Part shown: positions 22,501 to 33,684 of the stretch, in pieces
Layout of the letters: every line of letters begins with the position of its first letter
Position numbering within the stretch: position 1 is the stretch's first letter
NCBI RefSeq assembly: GCF_963576615.1
Contig: NC_088714.1
Location: forward strand, 34,947,143 to 35,011,142
Length of the DNA stretch: 64,000 bases
DNA from: Watersipora subatra
Lineage: Eukaryota > Bryozoa > Gymnolaemata > Cheilostomatida > Watersiporidae
Reading direction: 5' to 3'
Notes under the pieces: model-generated
Database searches by the model: none
Told to the model about the DNA's origin: nothing
Seen by the model: the letters and a program-made list of their open reading frames with translations, nothing else
Translations under genes and position numbers: made by a program

Positions 22501-25500
22501 TAATATGTATCATATCATAATGCAATAATCCTTACTGAGCACCTATCATATCCTAATGCATTAATCCTTACTGCAAAATGGCATAGACCTAATGCATCAA
22601 ATGACAAGTTTTTTTGTTGGACTCAACAATAGTTAAAACTTGTTCAATTCCCAGCGTTGCATGGATAATAAAAAAAAGCTTATAAACATTACATTACTTT
22701 ACCTACTACATAACTTTTATTCCACATTACTTGCAACTGTTTATAAGCTGTTTTTATTACTCGTGCAATGCCAAGCATTCTCCTAGTGGGACCAGATAGT
22801 AATTGTTACGTGTGATGAAGCATTGTGATGAATCATTGTGCGAATCTTAACTACTGTAATGATCATTTTAACGATTATTTTTCACCATGCTTAGTTGAAC
22901 GCTATAGTCTTATGGATAAGCTAGCCGTTTCCAGAAATGGAGGTTCCGAGATCAAATCCTCCGCATAGAGGACTTATGAGTACTATAACTGGACAGATGA
23001 ACATTTATCTAGATTAGCTAAATGCCTGGCGTTGCCTGGATAATAAAAAGGTCTTTGGACGGAAAAAAAATTTTATTCAAAATTTACCAGTCTAACTTTC
23101 AAACTTCATACCATGGAAAAAGTGTTTTGTGCAGTTCAAATAAATTAAGAGAAAAATAGAACAACTGCAAAGGCGTTTTAAATGTGAAATAAATAGCAAG
23201 TAATGGCAAGATAGTCTGTTTTGCTACAATGATTACAATAAAAAATGACTTTATGCTGATACAATTATTACAAACTGAGAAAAAAAAATTAAAATCATGA
23301 ATATGTTAAATTAATAATAACAATGATTACATAGAAGTGTGTATGTATATAAAAAGGTTACTGTTGTAACTGGAGCTATCCATCCAACCTTTGAATACAA
23401 CGATACAGATACTTCTCGATACTGGTACAAACGTAAAATTGAGATATCGGATAGTTTTTCTGGATGCTTTGTCTGACCGAATAGAGAGAGAATGTAGATG
23501 CAATTCCTACTTGAGATAATGCAACAGTTCAGGTGTGAATGTTTTAAATTTCATAGTTCTTGATGGTCGCCAAGGACGAACTAGAAATTGGAGTTGGTAG
23601 TAGGAAATTTGAAATTGAAACATCACATTTGAAAATTACAAATTAAAAAAATAGGTAATGAATTTTAAAACCACTTTAAAAAAATTTAAAAAACAAAACA
23701 AATGCAAAAGGTAATATTAATTAGTAATAAATTATGTATTCCCATTTAGAGATATAAATATCTTAGATAAAATAGCTAAGACCAATAAGAAAGGCTTAGC
23801 CTTCTGGTTAGATACACGATTTGGCAAACTTGTGGTTGCAATCGTCGTGAGTTCAAAACCAGTACAAAGCCCATTTTTTGTTTTTAAAACTAACTATAAC
23901 TGGGCAGACGAAAAACTTTGAGATTTATATATATAAATGAAATAAAATTTGCTGATAAAAGTAAAATAAGATATAATGAAAGAGCTGATATGCTACCTTA
24001 TTTCTTCCACACAGGAAATTATGACAGCTTCCGGATAATAGCTCTGTATAAATCTTGCATCACTTTAACTAGCTGCTATATATACATGTACATTCTTACA
24101 CCAGTTATTAAGTGCTCTATATACACACCTGTATGATGTTGGCAAAATGAACTCCATCAGCATCTTTAAATGCATTGCCTGACATATCCAGCAGTTCTAA
24201 AACTCTGCAAGCGAACAATAGCGAGTAAATGCATGAATTCTAACATATTTTTAGTCATCACATTAAGTCATCACATTAAGTCATCACATTAAGTCATCAC
24301 ATTAAGTCATCACATTAAGTCATCACATTAAGTCATCACATTAAGTCATCACATTAAGTCATCACATTAAGTCATCACATTAAGTCATCACATTAAGTCA
24401 TCACATAAAGTCATCACATAAAGTCATCACATAAAGTCATCACATAAAGTCATCACATTAAGTCATCACATTAAGTCATCACATTAAGTCATCACATTAA
24501 GTCATCACATTAAGTCATCACATTAAGTCATCACATTAAGTCATCACATTAAGCCATCACATTAAGCCATCACATTAAGTCATCACATTAAGTCATCACA
24601 TTAAGTCATCACATTAAGTCATTACATTAAGAGATTCACATTATTGTTTCACAAAAGATGCAATACAAGAGACCCTATTTTCAACGAAAGGTTTCAAGAT
24701 TAAACACTCAACATTTTAATATTAGCCAGTGATTCTAGTGTTTTTTCTCCAAAACACTTAATACTGTCATAAAATCTATAGAATAGTATGTTAATCACTT
24801 CTGTACAAAGAAACTCTAGAAGTCAGTAGGTAGGTGCCAATATCATCCTTTTATAGAATATCTATAGATTGGTAGATGTCAATATCATCCTTTTATAGAA
24901 TATCTATAGATTGGTAGATGTCAATATCATTCTTTTACAGAATATCTATAAATTGGTAGATGTCAATATCATTCTTTTATATAATATCTATAGATTGGTA
25001 GATGTTAATATCATCCTTTTATAGAATATCTGTAGATTGGTAGATTTCATGTTTATTAAGATAATCTAGAAATCAGTGAATGTCAACTTGGCAAAACAAT
25101 CTCGATGGAATCAGAAGCAGTGAAACATGCATTTAGTTGTCACACGAAGTGTAAGCTTACGTTGAAACAAGAATCCTCTAAATAATGGCGACCATTAGAG
25201 CAATGGTAGACTCCATATTTGTACAAACCTCAAAAACATTTTAATCCTGTTTGCTCAACATGGATGGCTATATATAGCATTAGTTCCAGAATGAGTAATG
25301 CATATGTTAAACTTACGAATTCTTTCCTATGATTTCACTCATTTTGGCAGCAGAGTGTCCTGACAGCTTGTTGTTGGCAGCATAAAACTTGGTTATTGTC
25401 CAGTTGTCGTTGAACACATGACAGAGGTGTTGGAAGGAAGAGTCCATCAATCCAGTGCTGTTCACATTAAGTGATGTCACGGTCACGGCTTTCTACAACC

Positions 25501-27368
25501 AATCAGAATACAGTTTATTGTTTGCAAGTTCATGCCATACAAACTGGTGAATAAAAAGCACAGCTGCTGTTATATGATTAGATATTTTATACAAAGTATC
25601 TTATTATAAAGCAATAAATTACTCTGTTCATTAAAAGAATTTAGTGATATAAACCTTTTGGGTCTCAACACCTTGTTCCTGATGCCAAGTAGTTCATATT
25701 ATTTACACATTTTCATAATTCACGTGCATTGCACTGCTTTTAATCATTGTCGTTCTCTACAATTTGAATTGTTTTGCAAGGATATTCTTCACAATGTGCG
25801 TAGTATCAGACAATGGTGCTATTAATGGTGCTATTAATGGTGCTATTAATGGTGCTATTAATGGTGCTATTAATGGTGCTATTAATGGTGCTATTAATGG
25901 TGCTATTAATGGTGCTATTAATGGTGCTATTAATGGTGCTATTAATGGTGCTATTAATGGTGCTATTAATGGTGCTATTAATAGTGCTATTAATGGTGCT
26001 ATTAATGGTGCTATTAATGGTGCTATTAATGGTGCTATTAATGGTGCTATTAATGGTGCTATTAATGGTGTTATTAATGAGTTTTTAGTAAATAATTAAC
26101 TATATAATAATTTTTTAAGCAGACGCAAACTGGTCATGAATTGGTGTCAGATGTTGTATTTAGAATGTTACGACTACATTTTGACATTATTTCAGGTTTG
26201 ACTTTTTTCATTAATAAAAAATTTTCAACAGGGTTGATTTTCATAATTGCGTGGTAATATTTGTAGAAACCCGATTCTTATAGATCTGTGCTGGCGTGGT
26301 GTCAGTTCACTACTACGTTTGTACAATCTAATTAGCCAATCCAATAGCGGCTCATATTCTCGGCCTGAGCAGTGATTTAGGCTGTTTTGAGGCAACAAAA
26401 AAGACATTTATTGCGCAAAAGATTTGTTACACGCTATAAGAATTAGCTCCTGACAGCTGCAAGCATATTAGATAGTCATGACAATTAAGCAGTGGGAGTA
26501 CACGTAATAACTTAAGCAGCAGAGTGCCACTTACCGCCAGTGAAATAGCAAGTGCCTTAAACTGAACCTCTGAGAGAAGATGGTACTGGAAGTTGAGACA
26601 GGAGAGATGGAGTGTTTTGTAGAGAAACTGCGACACCGGAATATCAAGCCTTCGACATGCTTTGACATATGCCTGTCTCACACCTGTTGGTCGTGTTACC
26701 ATCGTGACTTTACTCGGTGCATCTATAAGATAAATATTATTTTGTGTTATTACAACCATTTATAAGTCAAGAGAAAAGTAACTTTCAGGCATTTTTGCTG
26801 TTTGTTTGTGTTGGCAATTTTCGTGTTCATTTTAAATGTAGTTAACTTACAGGTCTAATGAATTTATGTTATACTAGATTTATCTATCTTTTAACTTTAT
26901 ATAACCCGCACAATTTGTAGAAAAAGCTAAGAATTTCAAAAAAATTTTATTCGCAAACTTTACTATATCGGAGACATAATGAAAAATTTCTTTTAATACT
27001 TGATACGAAACTCTAATCTTATGTACATTTTTACATTGGAAAACATTTAACAGTAGAAAATATGAGTAAAAAACTTTGTCCCCATTATTGATGTTTGAAA
27101 CCAATAAGCTCAATTAATGTAGCTCTTACACAGTGCCATTAATCTTTAATTCAACTATTTCTTTTGTATCTTTCGAAAAAATATTTAATAAATAGCTTAG
27201 AATTTATGAATTACAAACAATTCCATGCTACTGATTGTTAAATTTACCTGATTTTTCTATATCTGAGTAGTGCGCATAAGAAGTTTTAATGGTGAAGTCA
27301 TCGGGCAGGGAATCGCTAATGTGATTCTTTCCCTGAAGCGGTGCACCCTCTATGAGTTCTACTGTCAT
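16516..27368 (-). CDS. LRRC74A: LRRC74A-like leucine-rich repeat protein, 11 exons
   Basis: Minus-strand exons 27368-27248, 26722-26535, 25492-25317, 24204-24129, 22238-22175, 19396-19311, 18664-18470, 18116-18003, 17894-17628, 17066-16987 and 16579-16516 join in phase to 477 codons including the stop. After an acidic N-terminus comes AYVKACRRLDIPVSQFL, then ribonuclease-inhibitor-type repeats (LEFCDLSWNEFRKDGA, LKELDLSWNGLGLEG, LKVLNVTSNRIS). The layout (entry motif, repeats, then a 130-residue helical tail) and the length fit LRRC74A (human about 488 residues). The biochemical role of that protein is not established. The start at ATG 27368 is chosen because the frame has no earlier ATG before an in-frame stop at about 27453. 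The last two exons are less certain than the rest. Confidence 0.8.
16987..17066 (-). CDS. LRRC74A: LRRC74A-like exon 10
   Basis: Acceptor TTTTTGCTGCAG, donor AAG|GTAAGA. It reads ALSVPLTPATIKLMLKKNAT in phase with exon 9. The strong splice sites support a real exon. Confidence 0.7.
17363..17513 (+). repeat. 25-bp minisatellite in the LRR gene
   Basis: About six units of GTGAAAGATAAAAATGTGAA plus AGGTT. Intronic. Confidence 0.93.
17628..17894 (-). CDS. LRRC74A: LRRC74A-like exon 9
   Basis: Starts GILVGREVVQLESYVRE and continues 89 codons into an alpha-helical tail (SKAQAQSLFIETLAKTGIEP) that may be a degenerate EF-hand-like pair. The frame could also read through to a TGA at 17613 if the ACG|GTAAAA donor is not used. 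Confidence 0.8.
18003..18116 (-). CDS. LRRC74A: LRRC74A-like exon 8
   Basis: 38 codons, VGKNPITHKGVIEFLVKLK to LQLIDFS, the last leucine-rich repeat. Acceptor TTGTTACAG, donor AGT|GTAAGT. Confidence 0.9.
18128..18345 (+). repeat. Degenerate repeats with ACTTACTC core
   Basis: Seven or eight diverged copies of a roughly 25-30 bp phrase (TGTTACTTACTCTCTAGG and similar) filling the intron between exons 7 and 8. It looks like an old, decaying minisatellite. Confidence 0.65.
18470..18664 (-). CDS. LRRC74A: LRRC74A-like exon 7
   Basis: 65 codons with two canonical repeats, LKELDLSWNGLGLEGCDGL and LKVLNVTSNRISQPALRLL. Donor ATG|GTATGA. Confidence 0.92.
19311..19396 (-). CDS. LRRC74A: LRRC74A-like exon 6
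   Basis: TLEFCDLSWNEFRKDGAWQL, donor GGG|GTGAGT. The phase (two leading bases) fits exon 5. Confidence 0.88.
19650..22115 (+). repeat. 18-bp GTTAAC satellite with 629-bp higher-order repeat
   Basis: About 136 units of GTGTCATGGTAGTTAACC. A block running from GTCACGGTAGTTACTGTG onward recurs near 19845, 20440, 21069 and 21662, so 600-630 bp segments were copied as units. The long open frames on both strands arise because 18 is a multiple of 3 and are not genes. Confidence 0.98.
22175..22238 (-). CDS. LRRC74A: LRRC74A-like exon 5
   Basis: 64 bp, KLYISNNHLGNDAGGKIGRA, donor TAA|GTAAGT. It is a single repeat unit. The 18-bp satellite starts about 60 bp past the donor. Confidence 0.88.
22347..22520 (+). 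repeat. 17-bp minisatellite (ATGTATCATATCCCAAT)
   Basis: About nine units just upstream (in gene orientation) of LRR exon 5, with decay at the right end. Confidence 0.95.
23014..23923 (-). mobile_element. Helitron-like element, about 0.9 kb
   Basis: On the minus strand it starts A|TCTCAAAG at 23923 and ends with a GCCAGG/CCTGGC-type hairpin, then CTAA|T at 23014. A tRNA-like module reads on the plus strand at 23795-23875 (GGTTAGATAC, GAGTTCAAAACC). A second tRNA-like fragment at 22915-22985 belongs to a neighbouring truncated copy. Confidence 0.65.
24129..24204 (-). CDS. LRRC74A: LRRC74A-like exon 4
   Basis: 76 bp encoding VLELLDMSGNAFKDADGVHF and the following ANIIQ. Acceptor CGCTTGCAG, donor CAG|GTGTGT. 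A 13-bp minisatellite begins 42 bp upstream in gene orientation. Confidence 0.9.
24246..24632 (+). repeat. 13-bp minisatellite (CATTAAGTCATCA)
   Basis: About 29 units, nearly perfect. A cluster near the middle carries ATAAAG in place of ATTAAG. Confidence 0.97.
24838..25050 (+). repeat. 42-bp repeat, five copies
   Basis: Five tandem copies containing GAATATCTATAGATTGGTAG and TCAATATCATCCTTTTATA. Intronic. Confidence 0.92.
25317..25492 (-). CDS. LRRC74A: LRRC74A-like exon 3
   Basis: Two leucine-rich repeats: VTSLNVNSTGLMDSSFQHL and ITKFYAANNKLSGHSAAKMS. Donor TTC|GTAAGT. Confidence 0.9.
25813..26087 (+). repeat. 12-bp minisatellite (GGTGCTATTAAT)
   Basis: About 23 units with only two or three substitutions. 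The intron around it (25493-26534) holds nothing else. Confidence 0.97.
26535..26722 (-). CDS. LRRC74A: LRRC74A-like exon 2
   Basis: Acceptor ATCTTATAG, donor GCG|GTAAGT. It reads APSKVTMVTRPTGVRQAYVK, then LDIPVSQFLYKTL and KALAISLA, the N-terminal signature that led to the family call. Confidence 0.85.
27248..27368 (-). CDS. LRRC74A: LRRC74A-like exon 1
   Basis: From ATG, MTVELIEGAPLQGKNHISD to HYSDIEKS, donor TCAG|GTAAAT. The frame stays open upstream to about 27450 without an ATG, so the 5' UTR or another exon may lie there. Confidence 0.7.
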
Positions 27369-27807
27369 CGCATCAAGGTCTAGCGTCGATACCCGACTTC
27401 CTTCACTCTCTATAATGCCACAGACTACCGTATTAAACAAGACACGGTCAGTTCACACGCCTGCCTTCTACTAACTTCGTGACATTTTTGTAGTTTAACC
27501 ATCCACTTTGTTTCTTACCTCCGGTAGTTTACACTCCGGTGTCAAACACTGTTTCACTGTGTTTCGTGTTTAAACAGATAGTGTGACGCGGCTAGCTTTC
27601 TGGCTAATATGAGAAAATCAGCTATAGCTGTTTAACAAAGCTTACAGCTTAAGGATAAATGTGCTCCTTTGTTATTAACAAAATATTCGGCAAATTATAG
27701 TGCAAGTGTGTAATATAGTAATATTATAGTATGTAATGTTTATAGGATCTTATCTAGGGAATGTGTTGCGGTCTGTTTCTGTGCAATAAACTTAGAAGAT
27801 TTGAATA

Positions 27808-28245
27808 CAACACAAGGTGCTCTAGGGTTCTGCAGAGTGCTCTAGGGTTCTGCAGAGTGCTCCAGGCTTCTGCAGAGTGCTCTAGGGTTCTGCAAAGTTC
27901 TCTAGAGTTCTCTAGGGTTCTGCAGAGTGCTCTAGGGTTCTGCAAAGTTCTCTAGAGTTCTGCAGAGTTCTCTAGGGTTCTGCAGAGTGCTCTAGGATTC
28001 TGCAGAGTGCTCTAGGATTCTGCAGAGTGCTCTAGGGTTCTGCAGAGTGCTCCAGGGTTCTGCAGAGTGCTCTAGAGTTCTGCAGAGTGCTCTAAGGCTC
28101 TGAAGAGTGCTCTAGGATTCTGCAGAGTGCTCTAGGGTTCTGCAGAGTGCTCTAGGGTTCTGCAGAGTGTTTCAGGGTTCTGCAGAATGTTCTAGGGTTC
28201 TACAAAGTGCTCTAGGGTTTTGCAGAGTGCTTTAGAGTTCTGCCA
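27808..28245 (+). repeat. 20-bp minisatellite (TGCTCTAGGGTTCTGCAGAG)
   Basis: About 22 units upstream of the LRR gene start. Apart from this array and the elements listed next, 27441-31555 is intergenic with no gene seen. Confidence 0.97.
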
Positions 28246-28763
28246 CTTTATCTGGCCAAAGGTAAAGAGGTAAGCTGATTACCAATGAAAACACAGAGAA
28301 AGCATCTTTCTGTAGGAAAGTCTACGAGCATATCACAGACTGCTATAAAAGTCTATAACTATTCTAAAAGCTCTAAACTGAATGAAATATGGAATCTAAT
28401 GAGCATTGATACTCGGTGTTGACTGGGTGATGGATGTAGTTACAATCATATATTACAATATATCTAACTATTCATCTTCATTTTATCATATATTTATCAA
28501 CATAAAACACAAGTTTGTCGGTCTTTCTGGCTGTATGTTGGCTTATAGAAATGAAACTGCAGTTCTTTTAGTACAATATTTTAGTGTAACATTAAGAAAA
28601 GGTAAAACAACCATTTGCACAACATTGTCATATTGAAACGCTTATATACCGTAAAACATGTACTATATATCTAAGCACAAGGAACGAGTACTGCTTATAT
28701 ACATAACCTTCAACTCTAGCGATATGGTAGATATATAATATAACAACATACATATATGATATA

Positions 28764-29728
28764 TCTCAATGTTTGTTTTTGTTTTCTTTCATCAGTATGT
28801 CCAGCTATAGTAATTAAAATTTTGCAATAAAAAATTTCTGTCGTACTGGCATTGAACTCATGACGACTGCAATTGCACGTATACAAACACGCATACCTAA
28901 TCACAAGTCTAAGCCATTCTTATCTAATTTAGCTCACCTATGGTAGGTCTATCCTTGTCACGCTTAAAGCTAAATATGAACATTTTGCTATAAATTAATA
29001 TTACTTTTTGTGTTTTTTTTTCTTTTGAATTTTTTTTAAAAAGCTATTTCACAGTCTATTATTCATTTTTCTTAATTTGTAATTTTAAATTGTGCTGTTT
29101 CCATTTCAAATGTTCTGTTACAGTGCAATGTAACAGCATAATTTCAATTTTGAATTTTTGGTTATTCCAAAAGCAATCACTAGAAATTGTAAAACTAAAA
29201 CATGTTCACATGGATATTGTCGAGTAGGAATTAACTCTACATTCTCTTTTGGTTTGGTCAGACAAAGTACCCTCGAGCACTGCAATGATGTATATAATTT
29301 CGATATCTCATTTTTACATTTGTGCCAGTATCGACTATCGAGAGGTATTCATATTCAAAGTTTTGATGGATAGCTTCTGCTGCAACAGTAACCTTTTTTA
29401 TACACACACTTCTATGTACCTTTTGTTATTATTAATTCATCATATCCATGTTTTTATTTTGTTTTATTAGCTTGTTTTAATTGCATCAACTCACTTTTCG
29501 TTGTAACAATTCATACTTTATTTCACTATTACATGCTAACTATTTCACATTTAAACACACTTATAGTTGTTTTAGTTTTTCTCTTAACTTATTTGAACTG
29601 CGCAAAACACTTTTTCACGATATGATATTCTAAAAGCTATGATGATAAATGCTGTCTAAGTTAAACAAAAATCTATTTTCTATTCAAAGACTTTTTTATT
29701 ACCCTGGCAACGCCGGGCATCCATCTAG
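28764..29728 (+). mobile_element. Helitron-like element, 965 bp
   Basis: The best-preserved copy. A|TCTCAATGTTTG begins it, the hairpin CCTGGCAACGCCGGG follows, and CTAG|T ends it. The insertion lies between A and T, as expected for Helitrons. A tRNA-like module lies on the minus strand around 28850-28920. There is no Rep/helicase, so it is non-autonomous. Confidence 0.75.
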
Positions 29729-29753
29729 TATATCTATATACAATGTATATATT

Positions 29754-30047
29754 TCTCAAAGTATGTTCGTGTGTCATATGTCATATGTCTGTCTGCATTT
29801 CGGCTATAGCTATTATTAGAATAACCTAGCTGGGCAACAATGCTGACGCAATGTCATTGCCTACCTGCATTTGAAGCTTACTAACTAGGTTAGTGGATAT
29901 TTTCAATGGCAATGTGCCAGGCCACTTGGCAATGGTCTGCCACTTGCTAGAGAGTTCCCTGCCAGCAAGTGGTAAGCAAATCTCATCACTTCTCATTGTT
30001 TATAAGCTGATTTTTAACACCCGGGCAACGCCGGGAGGCACAGCTAG
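29754..30047 (+). mobile_element. Short Helitron-like element, 294 bp
   Basis: TTTCTCAAAG start, hairpin CCCGGGCAACGCCGGG, end CTAG|T. It is a second sub-family (shares GTTTATAAGCTGATTTTTAA with other copies), lying almost next to the preceding element. Confidence 0.7.
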
Positions 30048-30276
30048 TATACATATAAACACAAAAGCAACTACTTGTATTTGCAAAACAGCAAAATAGA
30101 AGAAATTGTAAATGAGGTTGACTTTTGTCTACATGTATATAACAAAGTGGTCAAAACTGGCACATTACATTATAGTAATTAGTTTCTCTGAATACTTCTT
30201 GTAAAATTATGAACCCCTAATAGCAGAAATGAGTGAGCAGGACTAATCACTAGACAAGTTAGTATTCTGTATAGCA

Positions 30277-31455
30277 GATGGTAAGTACATATACCATTAT
30301 ATCAAGTATAAAGTAAGTACATATACTATCATACCAAGTATAAAGTAAGTGCATATACCATTATACCAAGTATAAAGTAAGTACATATACCATTATACCA
30401 AGTATAAAGTAAGTACATATACTATTATACCAAGTATAAAGTAAGTACATATACCATTATACCAAGTATAAAGTAAGTACATATACTATTATACCAAGTA
30501 TAAAGTAAGTACATATACCATTATACCAAGTATAAAGTAAGTACATATACCATCATACCAAGTATAAAGTAAGTACATATACCATTATACCAAGTATAAA
30601 GTAAGTACATATACTATTATACCAATTATAAAGTAAGTACATATACCATTATACCAAGTATAAAGTAAGTACATATACCATTATACCAAGTATAAAGTAA
30701 GTACATATACCATCATACCAAGTATAAAGTAAGTACATATACCATTATACCAAGTATAAAGTAAGTACATATACCATCATACCAAGTATAAAGTAAGTAC
30801 ATATACCATTATACCAAGTATAAAGTAAGTACACATACCATCATACCAAGTATAAAGTAAGTACATATACTATTATACCAAGTATAAAGTAAGTACATAT
30901 ACCATTATACCAAGTATAAAGTAAGTACATATACCATCATACCAAGTATAAAGTAAGTACATATACTATTATACCAATTATAAAGTAAGTACATATACCA
31001 TTATACCAAGTATAAAGTAAGTACATATACTATTATACCAAGTATAAAGTAAGTACATATACCATTATACCAAGTATAAAGTAAGTACATATACCATCAT
31101 ACCAAGTATAAAGTAAGTACATATACCATTATACCAAGTATAAAGTAAGTACATATACCATCATACCAAGTATAAAGTAAGTACATATACCATTATACCA
31201 ATTATAAAGTAAGTACATATACCATCATACCAAGTATAAAGTAAGTACATATACTATTATACCAAGTATAAAGTAAGTACATATACCATTATACCAAGTA
31301 TAAAGTAAGTACATTATACCAAGTATAAAGTAAGTACATATACTATTACACCGAGTATAAGTTAAGTACATATACCATCATACCAAGTATAAAGTAAGTA
31401 CATATACCATTATACCAAATATAAAGTAAGTACTTACACCATTATACCATGTATA
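30277..31455 (+). repeat. 32-bp satellite
   Basis: About 37 units containing GTAAGTACATATACCATTAT and ACCAAGTATAAA. CATTAT, CATCAT and TATTAT variants alternate. One unit near 31310 lacks about 8 bp. Confidence 0.98.
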
Positions 31456-31555
31456 ACTAAAAAGCAGGTTCAATCAGGTTTAAGCAATTCAAAAGGGCAC
31501 CATTGCTGGCGTCTGTCTGCTGGTCTGCTGTAATTCAGACAGAAGAAAAGTGCTC

Positions 31556-31734
31556 TTATCTGCATGGCTGACTTGAAGCCAGAATTTCATTGAATGGTTT
31601 GGATGAACAAGCAGATAGGACAGTACGTGTACCTTGTGTAAGTGGTGACTCTGATCTTGCTTCTGTTGGCATGAAGGATATCCTGCTGCATAGCACTGGG
31701 CTGGTTGAGGAGGATGAGCACAAGATTGTACCAT
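31556..31734 (-). CDS. Unrecognised gene, exon 3 (tentative)
   Basis: Acceptor GTGTTTACAG and the required phase give DGTILCSSSSTSPVLC and stop TAA at 31556. A second open frame here (VQSCAHPPQPAQCYAAGYPS) would need a different phase. Confidence 0.5.
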
Positions 31735-33684
31735 CTGTAAACACTCTTAGCCAGTATAACACGCTTGATTCAGTTAATTTTGGTATTAACTACAGAGCCT
31801 GACAAAACTAATTTTGTTGAATGCGTTTGTAGTACTTGTACCACGTATACGGGTTTATATAGAAAGCGCTATCCTGTTGATGATGAATCAGTTGGAGCTG
31901 AACCTCGAGTATGGTGTTTTGAAATTATCCGTTACCTCGCTTTCTCTAATTGGCTGACAATAATATCACCTTGGGTCCCTCCTAATATATGATGTGAGTT
32001 GACAAATATATACAACAAAATTGTAAATATAGAGTGAAATATTAATTTAAATTTACTATCATAACAAATTACATTACAGTTGAGAATAAATACATTTAAA
32101 ATCATACCAGTGAAAAGCATTTTACCAATTGCTTCCATGGTCTATCGGTCTAGACTCTAGAGTGTCTACCAGTGAACAACTAGTTGATCACAATTACAGA
32201 AACCATCGGCACCAGACTATCTTCCGCATTGTCAGCCATGGCAGATGCATAACTCGACTACCAAACCTAACATTGCATATAATAGGAGGCTATTAATACG
32301 AGGCTACCTTAATATTGAACTGCAGCTTTTTATCACAACTCATCAAAAGGCATGTCTAAACAGGTATTCGTGTAGTACTACTAAGGTCTCGATTCCTGCA
32401 AACACTGAACGGGCATATGTTGCCCGGTTACTATGTAGGGAGTTGAGTGGAATACGGTTGTTCATATACTTATTTGCTAGTAAGATGTTAACATACCAGA
32501 TGCCATACAGCTAGCACCATTCAAGTAATCCTCCCTTGGCATTCTCTCTCCGGTGCAGTCGACCGGAACATAGCTTGGTCGTTGTATTCGCCGCTTTAAA
32601 CTCGCCACTGATAATGGCAACATTCTAAAATTTTATGTTTTTATATTAGGAAGAGTTTTGTTAGAATAGCTAAAGTAAAATGATGATTTCTGCATCAAAG
32701 TTTTTTCATCGTAGAAATCTATCAAATGTTAAACTAATCCTATAAGGTTATACTCTTTTCATAGACTTGATTATAATATGGTAGCTTTCTCCTTCAGAGT
32801 CCTCACAAATGAGTGCTATTCTGTGTCATCCATTACAGCAGACTCATCATAAATAAGTGCTGTTCTGTGTCATCCATTACAGCAGACTCATCACAAATGA
32901 GTGCTATTCTGTGTCATCCATTACAGCAGACTCATCATAAATGAGTGCTATTCTGTGTCATCCATTACAGCAGACTCATCATAAATGAGTGCTATTCTGT
33001 GTCATCCATTACAGCAGACTCATCATAAATGAGTGCTATTCTGTGTCATCCATTACAGCAGACTCATCATAAATGAGTGCTATTCTGTGTCATCCATTAC
33101 AGCAGACTCATCATAAGTAAGCGAATGACATAAAAAACAAAAAGCGCTAAGTTTATCTCTTTTCTTACATTGACTTAAAAACCCAGGGACTCTAATACAG
33201 CGACCCACAGTAACCTATCTTTTAGACTTTCACTGACGGTTTTTATATCTGAAATATCCCGTACAAGATAAAATGAGAAATAACCAATTTGCAACAGGAT
33301 AAAAAGTAACAAGGGCTAACAGAGTAGTTAGTAGAATATGTGACACAGCGATTATAGAAGTTTGTTGAGTATTTTATATATATATATATATATGTTGAGC
33401 ATTTTATTCCATTCTGTAGGCTTTGTGATCATGTTTGTTTTTTCAAAGTTTTTGAGAAAAGCCAACAACATTCAATTGACACTTCAAATAATGTTTCTAA
33501 TAGACACCTTGTGTTGTCGATCCTTCATAATCAAGCCAAGTATCCAGAGAAAGCGAATCTCTATTGTAACAGATTGTAGAAAAACGGCAAACTTATCTTT
33601 GTACCAGCGTAAATACAGGTACATATAAACTAACCTGCTGAAATCAGTGGGTGGAGCATATTCCCATGGCTTCGTGTTGTCCAT
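31556..33684 (-). CDS. Unrecognised 118-residue protein, three exons
   Basis: Exons 33684-33635, 32624-32497 and 31734-31556 join in phase to 119 codons. The first reads MDNTKPWEYAPPTDFS. The second is the most protein-like (LKRRIQRPSYVPVDCTGERM, then PREDYLNGASCMAS). The third is Ser/Thr-rich and ends SSQPCR and stop. There is no signal peptide or membrane segment. Pro/Tyr-rich short proteins of this kind are common among ciliary or sperm proteins, but I recognise no family and assign no function. Exons 1 and 2 are well supported by splice sites; exon 3 is less certain. Confidence 0.6.
32497..32624 (-). CDS. Unrecognised gene, exon 2
   Basis: Acceptor AAAATTTTAG, donor CTG|GTATGT. Encodes RRIQRPSYVPVDCTGERMPR and then EDYLNGASCMAS. 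The other frame on this strand has a stop. Confidence 0.7.
32803..33116 (+). repeat. 44-bp repeat, seven copies
   Basis: Tandem copies containing GAGTGCTATTCTGTGTCATC and CATTACAGCAGACTC, in intron 1 of the small gene. Confidence 0.95.
33635..33684 (-). CDS. Unrecognised gene, exon 1
   Basis: ATG at 33684, 16 codons plus two bases, donor CAG|GTTAGT. MDNTKPWEYAPPTDFS. Confidence 0.65.

Noticed and set aside
32090..32138. Possible first exon MEAIGKMLFT with donor CTG|GTATGA on the minus strand
   Set aside because: No partner exon in phase was found and it cannot join the small gene without hitting a stop.
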